From NCBI GenBank assembly GCA_018814445.1, contig JAHIZV010000131.1, forward strand, positions 1 to 51,783: 51,783 nucleotides of DNA. The letters run 5' to 3'. Every line of letters starts with the position of its first letter. Position 1 is the first letter of the stretch. The DNA is from Verrucomicrobiota bacterium. Lineage in GTDB: Bacteria; Verrucomicrobiota; Kiritimatiellia; JAHIZV01. The notes beneath the pieces are model-generated. The model was not told the origin of the DNA. It did not search any database and saw only the letters and a list, made by a program, of their open reading frames with translations. Shown here in pieces: positions 34,277-42,614 of the stretch. The position numbers and the translations under genes were made by a program.

Positions 34277-35205
34277 TGTCGCGCGTTTCCAGATGGTCGG
34301 TTGCTCTCATGGCCGCGCTCAGTATCGCGCTCTCTTCCGGCTGTGCAACCGGCGGTTCCCGCGACCATGTTGGCGATACGATCCTGCGCGAGGCCTCGTC
34401 GCGGGCAAGGACGGCTATGAACGCGGGTCGCCTGGATGAGGCCCGGCGTTTCTACGTCAAAGCATTGAACCGCGCGCGCGAAATGGATGATCCCGGGCAG
34501 GTCGGCAGACTGGGCACAGAGCTGGCTGGTTGTGAGATTCTCATCGGCCGCTACACCCGCGCGGAGGCGCGTCTTGCCGAAGCGATCAGCGCTCTTCAGC
34601 GCTCAGAGCAGAGCACGGCCGAAGCGCGCCTGTTGGAGGCGGAGGCTCCGCGGCGACGAGGGCATTTTGAAAGGGCCCGTGCGCTCGCAGATCATGCGGC
34701 CACCGAGATGAAAGAGTCCGATGGCCGTTCAGTTCGATCGAAGCTCTACCTGTTTAACGCGGAGCTCGCTTGTGACGTGGGTGATCCCATCGCTGCACGA
34801 ACCGAGTTGAGCAAGCTCAAAGCTCTCGAAAATCCTGTCAGAAGCGACCTCATAGCCGCCAGCCTGTATCGGTGCGATGGCCGCATCCACTACCTGGAAG
34901 GCTCTTTTAACGAAGCATTCACCGATTTCGATCTCGAATCGATGGCGTACAGGAAGCTGGGGATGTACGGAGAAATGGCTCGTGCCCTGGCGCGCGCGGG
35001 GGATGCGCTTTCAGCCGCCGGGAACCATGCTGCGTCCTGTGAGTACAGGTATCGGGCCGCGCGCAGTCTTTACGCGGGCGGTGACTATGTTAGTGCTCTC
35101 AAGCTCGTTGAAAAAGCGCTTCCTGAAGCCCACGGCTTCGCGGACAGGGATTTTCGCCGCAGGCTCATGATCCTGTTTGAAGAGATTCGGCAAGCGGTGA
35201 AGTAA
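34276..35205 (+). CDS. TPR-like lipoprotein in the MCE operon
   Basis: 309-residue lipoprotein. The signal peptide ends with lipobox LSSGC (Cys near residue 23). The mature part is almost wholly helical with tetratricopeptide-like repeats (AMNAGRLDEARRFYVKALNRAREM, LEGSFNEAFTDFDLESMAYRKLGMYGEMARALARAGDAL, AAGNHAASCEYRYRAARSLYAGGDYVSALKLVEKAL). The ATG at 34276 overlaps the mlaD stop by one base. It holds the position where an outer-membrane-anchored partner such as MlaA or PqiC/ABC auxiliary lipoprotein is often found, but the sequence is not one of those. Likely a periplasmic bridge protein (inference). Confidence 0.75.
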   Translation: MSRVSRWSVALMAALSIALSSGCATGGSRDHVGDTILREASSRARTAMNAGRLDEARRFYVKALNRAREMDDPGQVGRLGTELAGCEILIGRYTRAEARLAEAISALQRSEQSTAEARLLEAEAPRRRGHFERARALADHAATEMKESDGRSVRSKLYLFNAELACDVGDPIAARTELSKLKALENPVRSDLIAASLYRCDGRIHYLEGSFNEAFTDFDLESMAYRKLGMYGEMARALARAGDALSAAGNHAASCEYRYRAARSLYAGGDYVSALKLVEKALPEAHGFADRDFRRRLMILFEEIRQAVK

Positions 35206-35257
35206 ATTGCGGCTTTCGTCGTCTAATCAGCAGTACGAAGCTCGGAGGACAATATTC

Positions 35258-35749
35258 ATGTCATATAAGAAGTACATTGCAATGGCCGGCCTGATAATCG
35301 CTGTTGCGACGGTTTCAGAAGCCCGGCCCGCCACGATGAGCGTCCAGGTTCAAAAAGGGCAACTGCGGGCGACCCCCGCGTTCCTCGGCAGGATAGAGGC
35401 CAACCTTCAATATGGTGATCTCGTCACCGTTCTGGAGACGGAGAAAGGGTGGGTGCATGTCGAGACCTCCGGCGGTGCAAAGGGCTGGATTCACGAATCG
35501 GCTCTGACGCGAAAGAAGATCGAGCTGAAATCCGGTCAGGCGGATGTCGAAACAAAAGCATCTAGCGAGGAACTTGCTCTTGCCGGAAAAGGATTCAACT
35601 CCGATGTGGAGGCGGAGTTCAAAACGAAGAATGCCGATATGGATTTCACCTGGATCGACCGGATGCTGGAGTTTTCCGTCTCGGCCGAGGAAATGGTGGC
35701 CTTCCTGCGTGAAGGCGGCGTTGAGCCGGCCAAGGGAGGTGCGGAATGA
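35258..35749 (+). CDS. Periplasmic SH3-domain protein
   Basis: 163-residue exported protein starting at the ATG 35258 (MSYKKYIAMAGLIIAVATVSEA), which has GGAGG upstream and begins a signal peptide. A bacterial SH3 domain follows (about 25-90, VQVQKGQLRATPAFLGRIEANLQYGDLVTVLETEKGWVHVETSGGAKGWIHESAL), a fold often binding peptidoglycan. The C-terminal part is acidic and helical. Its stop overlaps the M48 gene start, so the two products probably function together at the envelope. Confidence 0.8.
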   Translation: MSYKKYIAMAGLIIAVATVSEARPATMSVQVQKGQLRATPAFLGRIEANLQYGDLVTVLETEKGWVHVETSGGAKGWIHESALTRKKIELKSGQADVETKASSEELALAGKGFNSDVEAEFKTKNADMDFTWIDRMLEFSVSAEEMVAFLREGGVEPAKGGAE

Positions 35750-36660
35750 GCAGGCACATCTTCCTGGGATTTCTTCTGTGTGCCGGCGGAGTTCTTTTGT
35801 CCGGATGCAAGACGCTGGAAGTCGTATCCCAAGTCGGCGCAACTGTCGGACAGGCCACTGGCGCGATAAGCGAGCAGGAAGCTGACTCGCTCCGGCGAAG
35901 TGGAAAAGCTGTCGCCAAAACATTTGAAGCTATCACGCCGGAACAGGAGTACTACATCGGGCGTGCAGTCGGCGCGACTGTCGTGAATACGTACAGTCCC
36001 TATGACGACGAAGCCGCCACTCGCTACATCAATCTGCTTGGTCAGACCCTCGCGCAGGCGTCGGATAAACCGGAAACATTCGGCGGGTATCACTTTCTCG
36101 TATTGGACTCGGACGAGATCAACGCTTTTTCCGCACCCGGCGGGCTTATTTTCGTGTCACGGGGTATGTTGAGGCTGTGCAAGGATGAAGATGATCTCGC
36201 CGCGGTTCTCGCCCATGAAGTTGGACACGTTCAGTTTCAGCATGGACTTCGTGCGATCAAGAAGAGCCGCCTGACTTCCGCTCTGACCATCCTCGCAGCG
36301 GAAAGCGCGAAGTCGTTCGGCGGCCAGGAACTTGCCCAGCTTACGGAAGCCTTCGAGGGGAGCATCTCCGATATCACCTCGACGATGATGAACAGCGGAT
36401 ATGCGAGGAAGCTGGAGCGGCAAGCGGACGAGGCGGCTGTGACCATCATGCAAAGAGTCGGCTACGATCCTGCAGCACTGGTCGATGTACTGCACGAGAT
36501 GAAGAAGCAACTGAAGCCCGGCGGACATGATTTTGCAAAGACTCATCCGGATCCTGACGACAGGATCAAAGACATCCGGGAGATACTGCGTACCAGCGGC
36601 CCTGTCGACCGTCCACCCCAGAGACAGAAGCGTTTCGAGGAAAACCTGGGGGCGATATGA
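35746..36660 (+). CDS. M48-family metallopeptidase lipoprotein
   Basis: 304-residue lipoprotein (lipobox LLSGC) with a zinc metalloprotease domain: HEVGH near residue 157, the DEINAFSAPGGLIFVSRGML motif just before it, and the third ligand region ERQADEAAVTIM. C-terminal THPDPDDRIKDI is the usual M48C ending. It resembles the loiP/BepA-type outer-membrane quality-control peptidases of the periplasm. Encoded with an SH3-domain protein and downstream of a lipid-transfer operon. Confidence 0.9.
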   Translation: MSRHIFLGFLLCAGGVLLSGCKTLEVVSQVGATVGQATGAISEQEADSLRRSGKAVAKTFEAITPEQEYYIGRAVGATVVNTYSPYDDEAATRYINLLGQTLAQASDKPETFGGYHFLVLDSDEINAFSAPGGLIFVSRGMLRLCKDEDDLAAVLAHEVGHVQFQHGLRAIKKSRLTSALTILAAESAKSFGGQELAQLTEAFEGSISDITSTMMNSGYARKLERQADEAAVTIMQRVGYDPAALVDVLHEMKKQLKPGGHDFAKTHPDPDDRIKDIREILRTSGPVDRPPQRQKRFEENLGAI

Positions 36661-36721
36661 TTTTCGCCCGAACGTCGAATACCGGATTCCAGCATCGAAC
36701 GATGATGTCACACTGGCCGGT

Positions 36722-38695
36722 ATGAAAAAGCGCCGCAAGCTGATTCACGGAGCACTCATCGGCATCGTCTCTGCCCTCATCTCGCTCGCCGTGTGGTCGA
36801 TGGGCGTGCTGGACGGGTGGGAGAATACCACCTGGGACATGCGGGCCCGGATGTTTGCCGACAAGACTCCGGAGTGCGACCGCATCAAGCTGATTCTTCT
36901 GGACCAGCCCAGTCTCGACTGGGGCGAGAGAGAGACGGGCCTGTCCTGGCCGTGGCCGCGGCAGGTGTACGCGCCGATTATCAAGTTCTGCAAGGACAAC
37001 GGTGCGCGGGTCATCGCGTTCGATGTGTTGTTCACCGAACCGTCCGTGTACGGAGTCGACGATGACGACATGCTCGGATCGGCGATAGCGGAGAGCGGGT
37101 GCTTCGTGGGTGCAATCTACGTGTCAGACGGGGAGACCGCGACTGTGCCGATTCCGCAGGTCGCGACAAATGTTCAGATTCTCGGCAACGTCAAAGAACT
37201 TCCCGATGCCGACGGAGTATTCCGCAGGATCAATGTCCGAAGCGAGCTGGATGGGGAGAAGGTTCCGTCACTGGGCCTGGCAGCCTATGCTGTCGGTTCG
37301 AAAACAGGGCCGTCGCCGGACGACGTCGAATCCGAGCGGATACTCCGGTACAGGGCTGCCGACGCTTTTGAAACCTTCAGCGCGGCGGCGGTCATGCAGT
37401 CCGAGGTGCGTATACAAGAGGGCGGAAACCCGGTCATTGAAGATGCCGGTTCGTTTCAGGACAGCTATGTCCTGTTCGGTTTCAGCGCGCCCGGGTTGAA
37501 AGACCTCCGTCCGACGCCTGTCAACCGCGCCGCGCCCGGTGTCGAGATTCACGCGACGCTGCTGGAGAATATTCTCTCGGGCCACCACGTACGCAGAATG
37601 TCGCGGCTTCCGGTTGTTCTGACCGTACTTCTTCTCTCCCTGATCTGTGCGCTGTTAAGCGTGTTTTCAAAAAGGGTACTGCACAACATTGTCGTACTGC
37701 TCGTTCTTCTGCCTGTCCCGTGGGTGCTGGGTTTCGTTCATTACAGAATGGATTTCTGGTGGCCCATTATGGTCACGGAACTGGGCGTTGTGCTGTCACT
37801 GGGCATATCACTTGTTGTCAACTACGCCACCGAAGGAAGGCAGAAGGCCTTCATCAAGACGGCATTCCGTCACTACCTGAGTTCCGAAGTCATCGAACGG
37901 ATCATAGAGGATCCTTCGCAGTTGAAACTGGGAGGAGAACGCAAGCAGTTGACGATCTTCTTCTCTGATCTCGAGAAATTCTCGTCGTTCTCCGAGAAAC
38001 TTGAAGCCGACGTTCTGATAGGTCTGCTGAACGACTACCTTACGCTCATGACGGACATCATTCGCGACCATGGGGGAACGGTTGACAAGTACATTGGTGA
38101 CGCGATCGTGGCTTTCTGGAACGCGCCTTTGTCCCGTCTGGATCATGCGCGGGCAGCCTGTCTGGCGGCCGTCGCCTGCCAGAAATCGCTGGCCGAGGAA
38201 CGACCGCGTTTCAGCCGCGAATACGGTGTCGACCTGCGTATGCGCATAGGCGTCAACACGGGCGAAGTGGCCGTCGGCAACATGGGATCGAGAGACAGGT
38301 TCGACTATTCGATACTTGGAGATGCCGCGAACCTCGCCTCACGTCTTGAGGGGGCAAACAAATTCTTCGGCACGTACACAATGGTATCGGAAGCGGCGTG
38401 GTCACTGGGAGGAGGCGACCTGCCCGGCCGAAGCCTGGGCAGACTCGTCGTGGTTGGACGCAAGACTCCGGTTGCAGTGTACGAGTTGCTGTCCGAAGCG
38501 TGGGATGAGGAGCGGCGAGGGCACTACGAAGAGGGCCTGCGTTTGTGTAGTGAAAGGAACTGGGAAAAAGCCCTGCGCGAATTTAAAGCCTGCGCGGACG
38601 ATCCGGTTGCCGGGAAATTTGCGATGATCTGCCGGGAACTGGTGGAAGGCCGGAGATCTGACTGGGACGGTATATGGCTTCTCGACAGCAAGTGA
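36722..38695 (+). CDS. CHASE2-domain class III adenylate/guanylate cyclase
   Basis: 657-residue membrane protein from the ATG at 36722. An N-terminal helix (ALIGIVSALISLAVWSMGVLD) leads to a periplasmic CHASE2 sensor (about 30-290, DMRARMF, VIAFDVLFTEPSVYG). Three membrane helices follow (about 295-375), then a cytoplasmic class III cyclase domain (about 400-590). Catalytic residues are present: metal Asp in FFSDLEKF and in DKYIGDAIVAFW, and the Asn/Arg transition-state pair in ILGDAANLASRLE. Substrate specificity (ATP or GTP) is uncertain. It should make a cyclic nucleotide in response to an outside signal. It is 61 bp after the M48 gene. Confidence 0.92.
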   Translation: MKKRRKLIHGALIGIVSALISLAVWSMGVLDGWENTTWDMRARMFADKTPECDRIKLILLDQPSLDWGERETGLSWPWPRQVYAPIIKFCKDNGARVIAFDVLFTEPSVYGVDDDDMLGSAIAESGCFVGAIYVSDGETATVPIPQVATNVQILGNVKELPDADGVFRRINVRSELDGEKVPSLGLAAYAVGSKTGPSPDDVESERILRYRAADAFETFSAAAVMQSEVRIQEGGNPVIEDAGSFQDSYVLFGFSAPGLKDLRPTPVNRAAPGVEIHATLLENILSGHHVRRMSRLPVVLTVLLLSLICALLSVFSKRVLHNIVVLLVLLPVPWVLGFVHYRMDFWWPIMVTELGVVLSLGISLVVNYATEGRQKAFIKTAFRHYLSSEVIERIIEDPSQLKLGGERKQLTIFFSDLEKFSSFSEKLEADVLIGLLNDYLTLMTDIIRDHGGTVDKYIGDAIVAFWNAPLSRLDHARAACLAAVACQKSLAEERPRFSREYGVDLRMRIGVNTGEVAVGNMGSRDRFDYSILGDAANLASRLEGANKFFGTYTMVSEAAWSLGGGDLPGRSLGRLVVVGRKTPVAVYELLSEAWDEERRGHYEEGLRLCSERNWEKALREFKACADDPVAGKFAMICRELVEGRRSDWDGIWLLDSK

Positions 38696-38777
38696 CGGGA
38701 CGACACAACGAATTCCTTTCCAAGACATATGACCGGTCAGTATAGTGACACGCGGGAGACGACATGAGGATGTTCAC

Positions 38778-39617
38778 ATGAAACTGACCGTCGGAGGGGC
38801 TCGGGGAAGCACTCCCGTCGCCGCGCCCGGATTTCACAAGTTCGGCGGAGACACGACTTCGTTTCTCGTAACCAATGACCGTGCCGGGCTGATTGTCGAT
38901 ATGGGGTCGGGCATGCGGAATCTTGAGCCGCACCTCACGGATGACGCCGCCGGCGGGGAAACACTGGTTCTTCTGACGCACTACCACCTTGATCATGTGA
39001 TAGGCCTTCCCGTCTTTTCCCGTATCTACAGCGAAACCGCTCAGATTAGATTTGCCGGCGTTTCTCATGCAGGTATCGGCGTCGAACTGGCGTTATCCGG
39101 TCTTCTGTCTCAACCGTTCTGGCCCCTGCAATTGGACGCTCTTTCCGCCCGCGTCTCCTTCCTGGCTCTCGACAACGTGTCGAGTGAGCCCATGGAACAT
39201 GCGGGCTTCAGGATAAGATGGCGCCTTCAGTGCCATCCCGGTGGCTCGACGGTCTTCAGAATTGACGATATCGCCACAGAGAAATCGATCGTCATAGCCA
39301 CCGATGCAGAGTGGGGGCTTTCCTCCAAGACCGAGAAAGCCTGCTTTATGGATCTCTGCGCGGAACCCTCACCGCCGAACGTGCTGATCTTCGACGGACA
39401 ATACGATCCGGAAGAATACGACTCCCACAAGGGGTGGGGGCACAGCACCTGGCAGGAAGCGATTGACGCTGCACGGCTGGTTGGGGCAGAACAGCTTCTC
39501 ATCACTCATCACGATCCCGATCACGATGACGAGCATCTCGCCTGCACCGAGATTGCGGTGAAAGAGCAGATGCCGTCTGCCGGGTTGGCTCGCGCCGGGA
39601 TGGAGATTCAGATCTGA
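38778..39617 (+). CDS. Metallo-beta-lactamase-fold hydrolase
   Basis: 279 aa from the ATG at 38778 (MKLTVGGARGSTP, with GAGGA upstream). MBL-fold motifs: the metal-binding THYHLDHVIGLP (HxHxDH type near residue 75), a later Asp (VIATDAEWG) and a C-terminal His (LLITHHDPDHDD). The opening KLTVGGARGSTPVAAPGFHKFGGDTTSF resembles the phosphodiesterase/PhnP-like branch. Being next to a cyclase it could be a cyclic-nucleotide phosphodiesterase, but that is inference. It converges with the serine acetyltransferase gene across 13 bp. Confidence 0.82.
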   Translation: MKLTVGGARGSTPVAAPGFHKFGGDTTSFLVTNDRAGLIVDMGSGMRNLEPHLTDDAAGGETLVLLTHYHLDHVIGLPVFSRIYSETAQIRFAGVSHAGIGVELALSGLLSQPFWPLQLDALSARVSFLALDNVSSEPMEHAGFRIRWRLQCHPGGSTVFRIDDIATEKSIVIATDAEWGLSSKTEKACFMDLCAEPSPPNVLIFDGQYDPEEYDSHKGWGHSTWQEAIDAARLVGAEQLLITHHDPDHDDEHLACTEIAVKEQMPSAGLARAGMEIQI

Positions 39618-39630
39618 GTATAGAGAGCGC

Positions 39631-40626
39631 TCAGATCGCCCAATCAGCAGGTCGCTCGTTGCCCCCGGGTTTCACCTGAAGCTCCGGCCTGCGGTGTCCC
39701 GCAACGCTGTTTGGCGGTACGCTTCTCATCAGGAATACGTTGCCCGCCACGGTTGCTCCCCTGCCTATGACGGTGTCGCCTCCGAGGATGGTTGCATTGG
39801 CGTAGATCACCACATCGTCTTCGACGGTGGGATGACGTTTGACGTGTTTGATGGGCTGGCCCTTCTCATCAAGCGGGAAGCTCTTGGCGCCAAGCGTCAC
39901 GCCTTGGTAAATCTTCACATGGTTTCCGATCTCCGCCGTTTCTCCGATCACTACTCCGGTGGCGTGATCGATGAAGAAACCGTGACCGATCTTTGCTCCC
40001 GGATTGATGTCGGTCCCCGTCTGCGTATGCACCCATTCGCTCATGATGCGGGGGACGATGGGCACTTCCAGTTTATACAGTTCATGCGCCAGCCGGTGCG
40101 CCGCAATGGCGAGAAGACCGGGATACGCCAACTGGACTTCAGCATAGGTCAGCGCCGCCGGATCACCTTCATAAGCCGCGTGGATGTCTTCGATCAGCAG
40201 TTGTCGGACTTCAGGGAGCTTCTCATAGAATGTGTTGAGTATCCGTTTTGACTCCATATGTGGATCAACGGGTGTTGGTGCTCCCTCGACTTTCGCGCAT
40301 TCACCTACCCAGCGGAAGGGGACTGCCCGTTCAATTTCCGGGCGCAGGAGGCGCCATGCATGGCTCAGCCTGCGCATAAGGAATACGCCGAGATCATCAA
40401 CGCCGATGTTGCCCGGCGACATTTTCCCCGGAAGCATCACGTCGATCAGGATCGTCAGACCCTCGACGATATTGGAAGGATTGGGATACGCGTCGAGCAC
40501 GCTCTCGGCGCGATCTTCACCGTCATCCGTATATAGCGGCAGCAATGCCGAGACTGTCGAGCAGAGGCTGATCCCCTGTTCGAAGCCTGCACCGACGCAC
40601 GGAAAATCTTTATCTTTCTTGCTCAT
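39631..40626 (-). CDS. cysE: Serine O-acetyltransferase
   Basis: Makes O-acetylserine from serine and acetyl-CoA, the first step of cysteine synthesis. 331 aa, the long form with an N-terminal helical extension (1-140) and a left-handed beta-helix hexapeptide domain (GTDINPGAKIGHGFFIDHATGVVIGETAEIGNHVKIYQGVTLG) holding the catalytic His pair. C-terminal segments KRHPTVEDDVVIYANATILGGDTVIGRGATVAGNVFLMRSVPPNS complete the helix. I chose ATG at 40626 over a GTG one codon earlier. A GGGGAG motif lies upstream. Feedback inhibition by cysteine is usual for the family. Confidence 0.93.
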   Translation of the reverse strand: MSKKDKDFPCVGAGFEQGISLCSTVSALLPLYTDDGEDRAESVLDAYPNPSNIVEGLTILIDVMLPGKMSPGNIGVDDLGVFLMRRLSHAWRLLRPEIERAVPFRWVGECAKVEGAPTPVDPHMESKRILNTFYEKLPEVRQLLIEDIHAAYEGDPAALTYAEVQLAYPGLLAIAAHRLAHELYKLEVPIVPRIMSEWVHTQTGTDINPGAKIGHGFFIDHATGVVIGETAEIGNHVKIYQGVTLGAKSFPLDEKGQPIKHVKRHPTVEDDVVIYANATILGGDTVIGRGATVAGNVFLMRSVPPNSVAGHRRPELQVKPGGNERPADWAI

Positions 40627-40701
40627 CACGCGTACTCCCCACGAAGCAACACCTGCACACTACTGGAGGAGCTCTTTCTAATCAAGTCGGGGTTATGTAT
40701 A

Positions 40702-40990
40702 ACCACGGAGGTCGCGGAGGCACGGAGGAAAGCAAAGAAAAAGAGGTGCGGATTGATAGTCGAGAAGAAAGTGATTGTGGAGATGAAGGTTGTAAAGACG
40801 CTTCTTCCCATTCATGAGGCGCAGATTCTGACCTATATGAGGTTGACCGGATGTAGTATCGGTCTGCTCGTCAATTTCAACGTCCCACTCTTGAGAGACG
40901 GGCTCAAGAGATTCGTCATATAACCGTTCTCTGAATTCAAGAAAAGGGCTGGGGGGGAGGTATCTCCGTGACCTCCGTGCTCTCCGTGGT
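40702..40990. repeat. Cassette bounded by inverted CACGGAG repeats
   Basis: ACCACGGAGGTCGCGGAGG plus CACGGAGGAA (40702-40730) is answered by the inverted array TCTCCGTGACCTCCGTG plus CTCTCCGTGGT (40963-40990). The 230 bp inside contain only the C-terminal part of a GxxExxY-type gene. CACGGAG arrays are widespread intergenic repeats in PVC genomes (from general knowledge). Confidence 0.7.
40747..40923 (+). pseudogene. GxxExxY-family protein, 5' part missing
   Basis: In frame from 40747 to the TAA at 40921-40923 the sequence reads CGLIVEKKVIVEMKVVKT, then LLPIHEAQILTYMRLTGC and SIGLLVNFNVPLLRDGLKRFVI. This is the second half of the GxxExxY family (usual length about 125 aa; PD-(D/E)xK-like core VIVEMK). 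The N-terminal half with the name-giving motif is absent: upstream the frame runs straight into the CACGGAG repeat. It has no start codon or ribosome-binding site of its own, so I treat it as a remnant. Confidence 0.78.
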
Positions 40991-41024
40991 AGAATTTCTC
41001 GCTGTATCTGAAGGGAGATGGATT

Positions 41025-41846
41025 ATGAAGTTTCTTAAAGGTTGTCTGATTGTCCTGGTGGTGGTCATTGTTGTCTTGTCCGTCGGTGTGAAGATTGCCA
41101 AGGACCGGATCGTCGCAAAGATGGCTGAAGCGGTCGTTGAGAACAGCACGGGGTTCGATTTGGAGCTTGAGCAGGTGAAGGTGGGTCTGCTGAAACCAAC
41201 TGTCGATATCCGCGGGCTCACTCTTAACAATCCTCCGGACTATCCGGACAAGACCGCTTTCCACATCGAACAGATATTCGTCCGCTACGACCGTTCGACA
41301 CTCTTTTCCGACGAAATCTTTCTGCCGGTACTGACGCTCGACATTCCGCAGGTCTTCATGGTTCGTAAGGCCGACGGCGAAATGAATCTTGAGCGGCTCG
41401 GAAAAGAGATGGAGAAGCGCAAGCAGGAAACCGGGAGGGAGAAAAGCGCAGAGAAGCCCACGCCGCAACCTGAAGAACAGCCGTCCGCGGAACCGGCGCA
41501 GAAGAAGGTTCAGAAGAATGTCCGGATCGGCGAGCTGACACTGCGAATCGGGTCAGTCGAAATTCGCGACTACTCCGCCAAGGAGGGTGAGCCGCAGGTG
41601 CAGACCGTGGAGATCAACCTGGACAGAACGTACCATGATGTTGCGAGCCTCGAAGATATCGGCCCCATGATCACGCAGGAGGTGATTGTCAGAGCGTTGC
41701 CCAGCTTGATGAACGGCAATCTCAAGAAGATACTCTCCGGCGACGACGACGGTGTGAAGAAGGCGGGGAAGGATCTTGAGAAGATCGGGAAACAGCTTGA
41801 GAAGTCTTTCAAGGGACTGTTTAAAGAGGTGAAGAGCGGGCAGTAA
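41025..41846 (+). CDS. AsmA-like membrane-anchored protein
   Basis: 273-residue protein from the ATG at 41025, which follows AAGGGAG; the longer frame starts in the CACGGAG repeat. One N-terminal membrane helix ([19 protein letters not shown]) is followed by an AsmA/DUF748-like beta segment ([53 protein letters not shown]) as in the N-termini of lipid-transport bridge proteins. A charged, Pro/Glu-rich linker and a second beta segment ([17 protein letters not shown]) come next, then a helical Lys-rich tail. Short compared with full AsmA proteins. Probably periplasmic and envelope-related. Confidence 0.75.
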   Translation: MKFLKGCLIVLVVVIVVLSVGVKIAKDRIVAKMAEAVVENSTGFDLELEQVKVGLLKPTVDIRGLTLNNPPDYPDKTAFHIEQIFVRYDRSTLFSDEIFLPVLTLDIPQVFMVRKADGEMNLERLGKEMEKRKQETGREKSAEKPTPQPEEQPSAEPAQKKVQKNVRIGELTLRIGSVEIRDYSAKEGEPQVQTVEINLDRTYHDVASLEDIGPMITQEVIVRALPSLMNGNLKKILSGDDDGVKKAGKDLEKIGKQLEKSFKGLFKEVKSGQ

Positions 41847-41902
41847 ACGTTAATTGACCGGATATCCTGTTCGTGATAGCTTCTGCCGCTTTCCTTCCCG
41901 GT

Positions 41903-41979
41903 CGGGGCGTAGCGCAGCCTGGTAGCGCGTCTGAATGGGGTTCAGAAGGTCGCGAGTTCGAATCTCGCCGCCCCGACCA
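41903..41979 (+). tRNA. tRNA-Pro (anticodon GGG)
   Basis: A full cloverleaf folds by eye. Acceptor stem CGGGGCG/CGCCCCG, D-stem GCGC/GCGC, anticodon stem TCTGA/TCAGA with loop ATGGGGT (anticodon GGG at 41937-41939), T-arm GCGAG-TTCGAAT-CTCGC. The discriminator A and CCA are encoded. Reads CCC and CCU proline codons. Confidence 0.96.
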
Positions 41980-41985
41980 TTTCCT

Positions 41986-42016
41986 GAAAAGGACCTAAAG
42001 GACCAAAGGGACCTAA
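41986..42016. repeat. GGACC/GGTCC dispersed repeat, left flank of four-helix-bundle gene
   Basis: AAAAGGACCTAAAGGACC then AAAGGGACCTAAG, three units, covering the last codons of the adjacent minus-strand gene. Inverted relative to the copy at 42583-42614. Confidence 0.7.
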
Positions 42017-42576
42017 GATGGTCTGTTCTTTCTGCTTCTTTCTCTCAGGCGTACACGTGTCATGCTTTCCCGAAGACCGCCGTCTTTGATGAATGTCTGC
42101 TCCAGGTGCTGGAGTTGGCGGTCTAGCAGGTAGGTTGTCAGTTTGGTCAGGCCTATGATGACGTTGGTGCTGATGGCCGGGTCCGGGTGTTCGATGCCCT
42201 TTTTAAAAGTGTTGTAGTTTGCGCCGGGTTGCCGGTTGAGGTTGCGCAGCCGCTCGGTATAGGGGTGCTGAAGATTCCACTCTTCGAGATTGCGGATTCG
42301 CAAGAAATCGTGGTAGTCGGCCAGGAGCTCCTCCAAGCTGGCCCGCGCGACGCTTGTCAGCTTGATTTCCATTTCCTTTGAGGTGCCGGAGGCCTGGCTT
42401 CCTTCGATGATGTTCTGCTTGCCGCTGCGGGCGGCCTGGATCATCTGGTCGTAAGTGCGGTCGCGCTTGCTCAGGAAGCGCGCGCAGAAACGGACCGTGG
42501 CGTCGTAGACAATTTCTGCTTTCTGATAAGAAAGCAGATGCTGGTATCCGCCGTGGGGCGGGATGAATGATTCCAT
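42013..42576 (-). CDS. Four-helix-bundle suffix-domain protein (23S rRNA IVP-like family)
   Basis: 187-residue helical protein. The opening GGYQHLLSYQKAEIVYDATVRFC and the DRTYDQMIQAARSGKQNIIEGSQASGTSKEMEIKLTSVARASLEELLADYHDFLR stretch match the four-helix-bundle family related to proteins encoded in 23S rRNA intervening sequences. The C-terminal suffix (ISTNVIIGLTKLTTYLLDRQLQHLEQTF) places it in the suffix-domain subgroup. Function is unknown. It lies just after a tRNA gene and between inverted GGACC repeats, and its ribosome-binding AAAGGA is supplied by the right-hand repeat, so the gene and repeats may travel together (inference). Confidence 0.82.
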   Translation of the reverse strand: MESFIPPHGGYQHLLSYQKAEIVYDATVRFCARFLSKRDRTYDQMIQAARSGKQNIIEGSQASGTSKEMEIKLTSVARASLEELLADYHDFLRIRNLEEWNLQHPYTERLRNLNRQPGANYNTFKKGIEHPDPAISTNVIIGLTKLTTYLLDRQLQHLEQTFIKDGGLRESMTRVRLRERSRKNRPS

Positions 42577-42582
42577 CGTACT

Positions 42583-42614
42583 TAGGTCCTTTAGGTCGTT
42601 TTTGTCCCTTTGCT
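42583..42614. repeat. GGTCC dispersed repeat, right flank of four-helix-bundle gene
   Basis: TTAGGTCCTTTAGGTCG then TTTTTGTCCCTTTG, in inverted orientation to the copy at 41986-42016. It also encodes the last residues and stop of recQ. Confidence 0.65.

Noticed and set aside
36527-36721. Longer start for the CHASE2 cyclase overlapping the M48 gene
   Set aside because: The first 65 residues are out-of-frame M48 coding sequence; ATG 36722 begins the membrane helix.
40833-41468. Minus-strand open frame of 211 codons
   Set aside because: It is antisense to the AsmA-like gene and crosses the CACGGAG repeat and the GxxExxY remnant.
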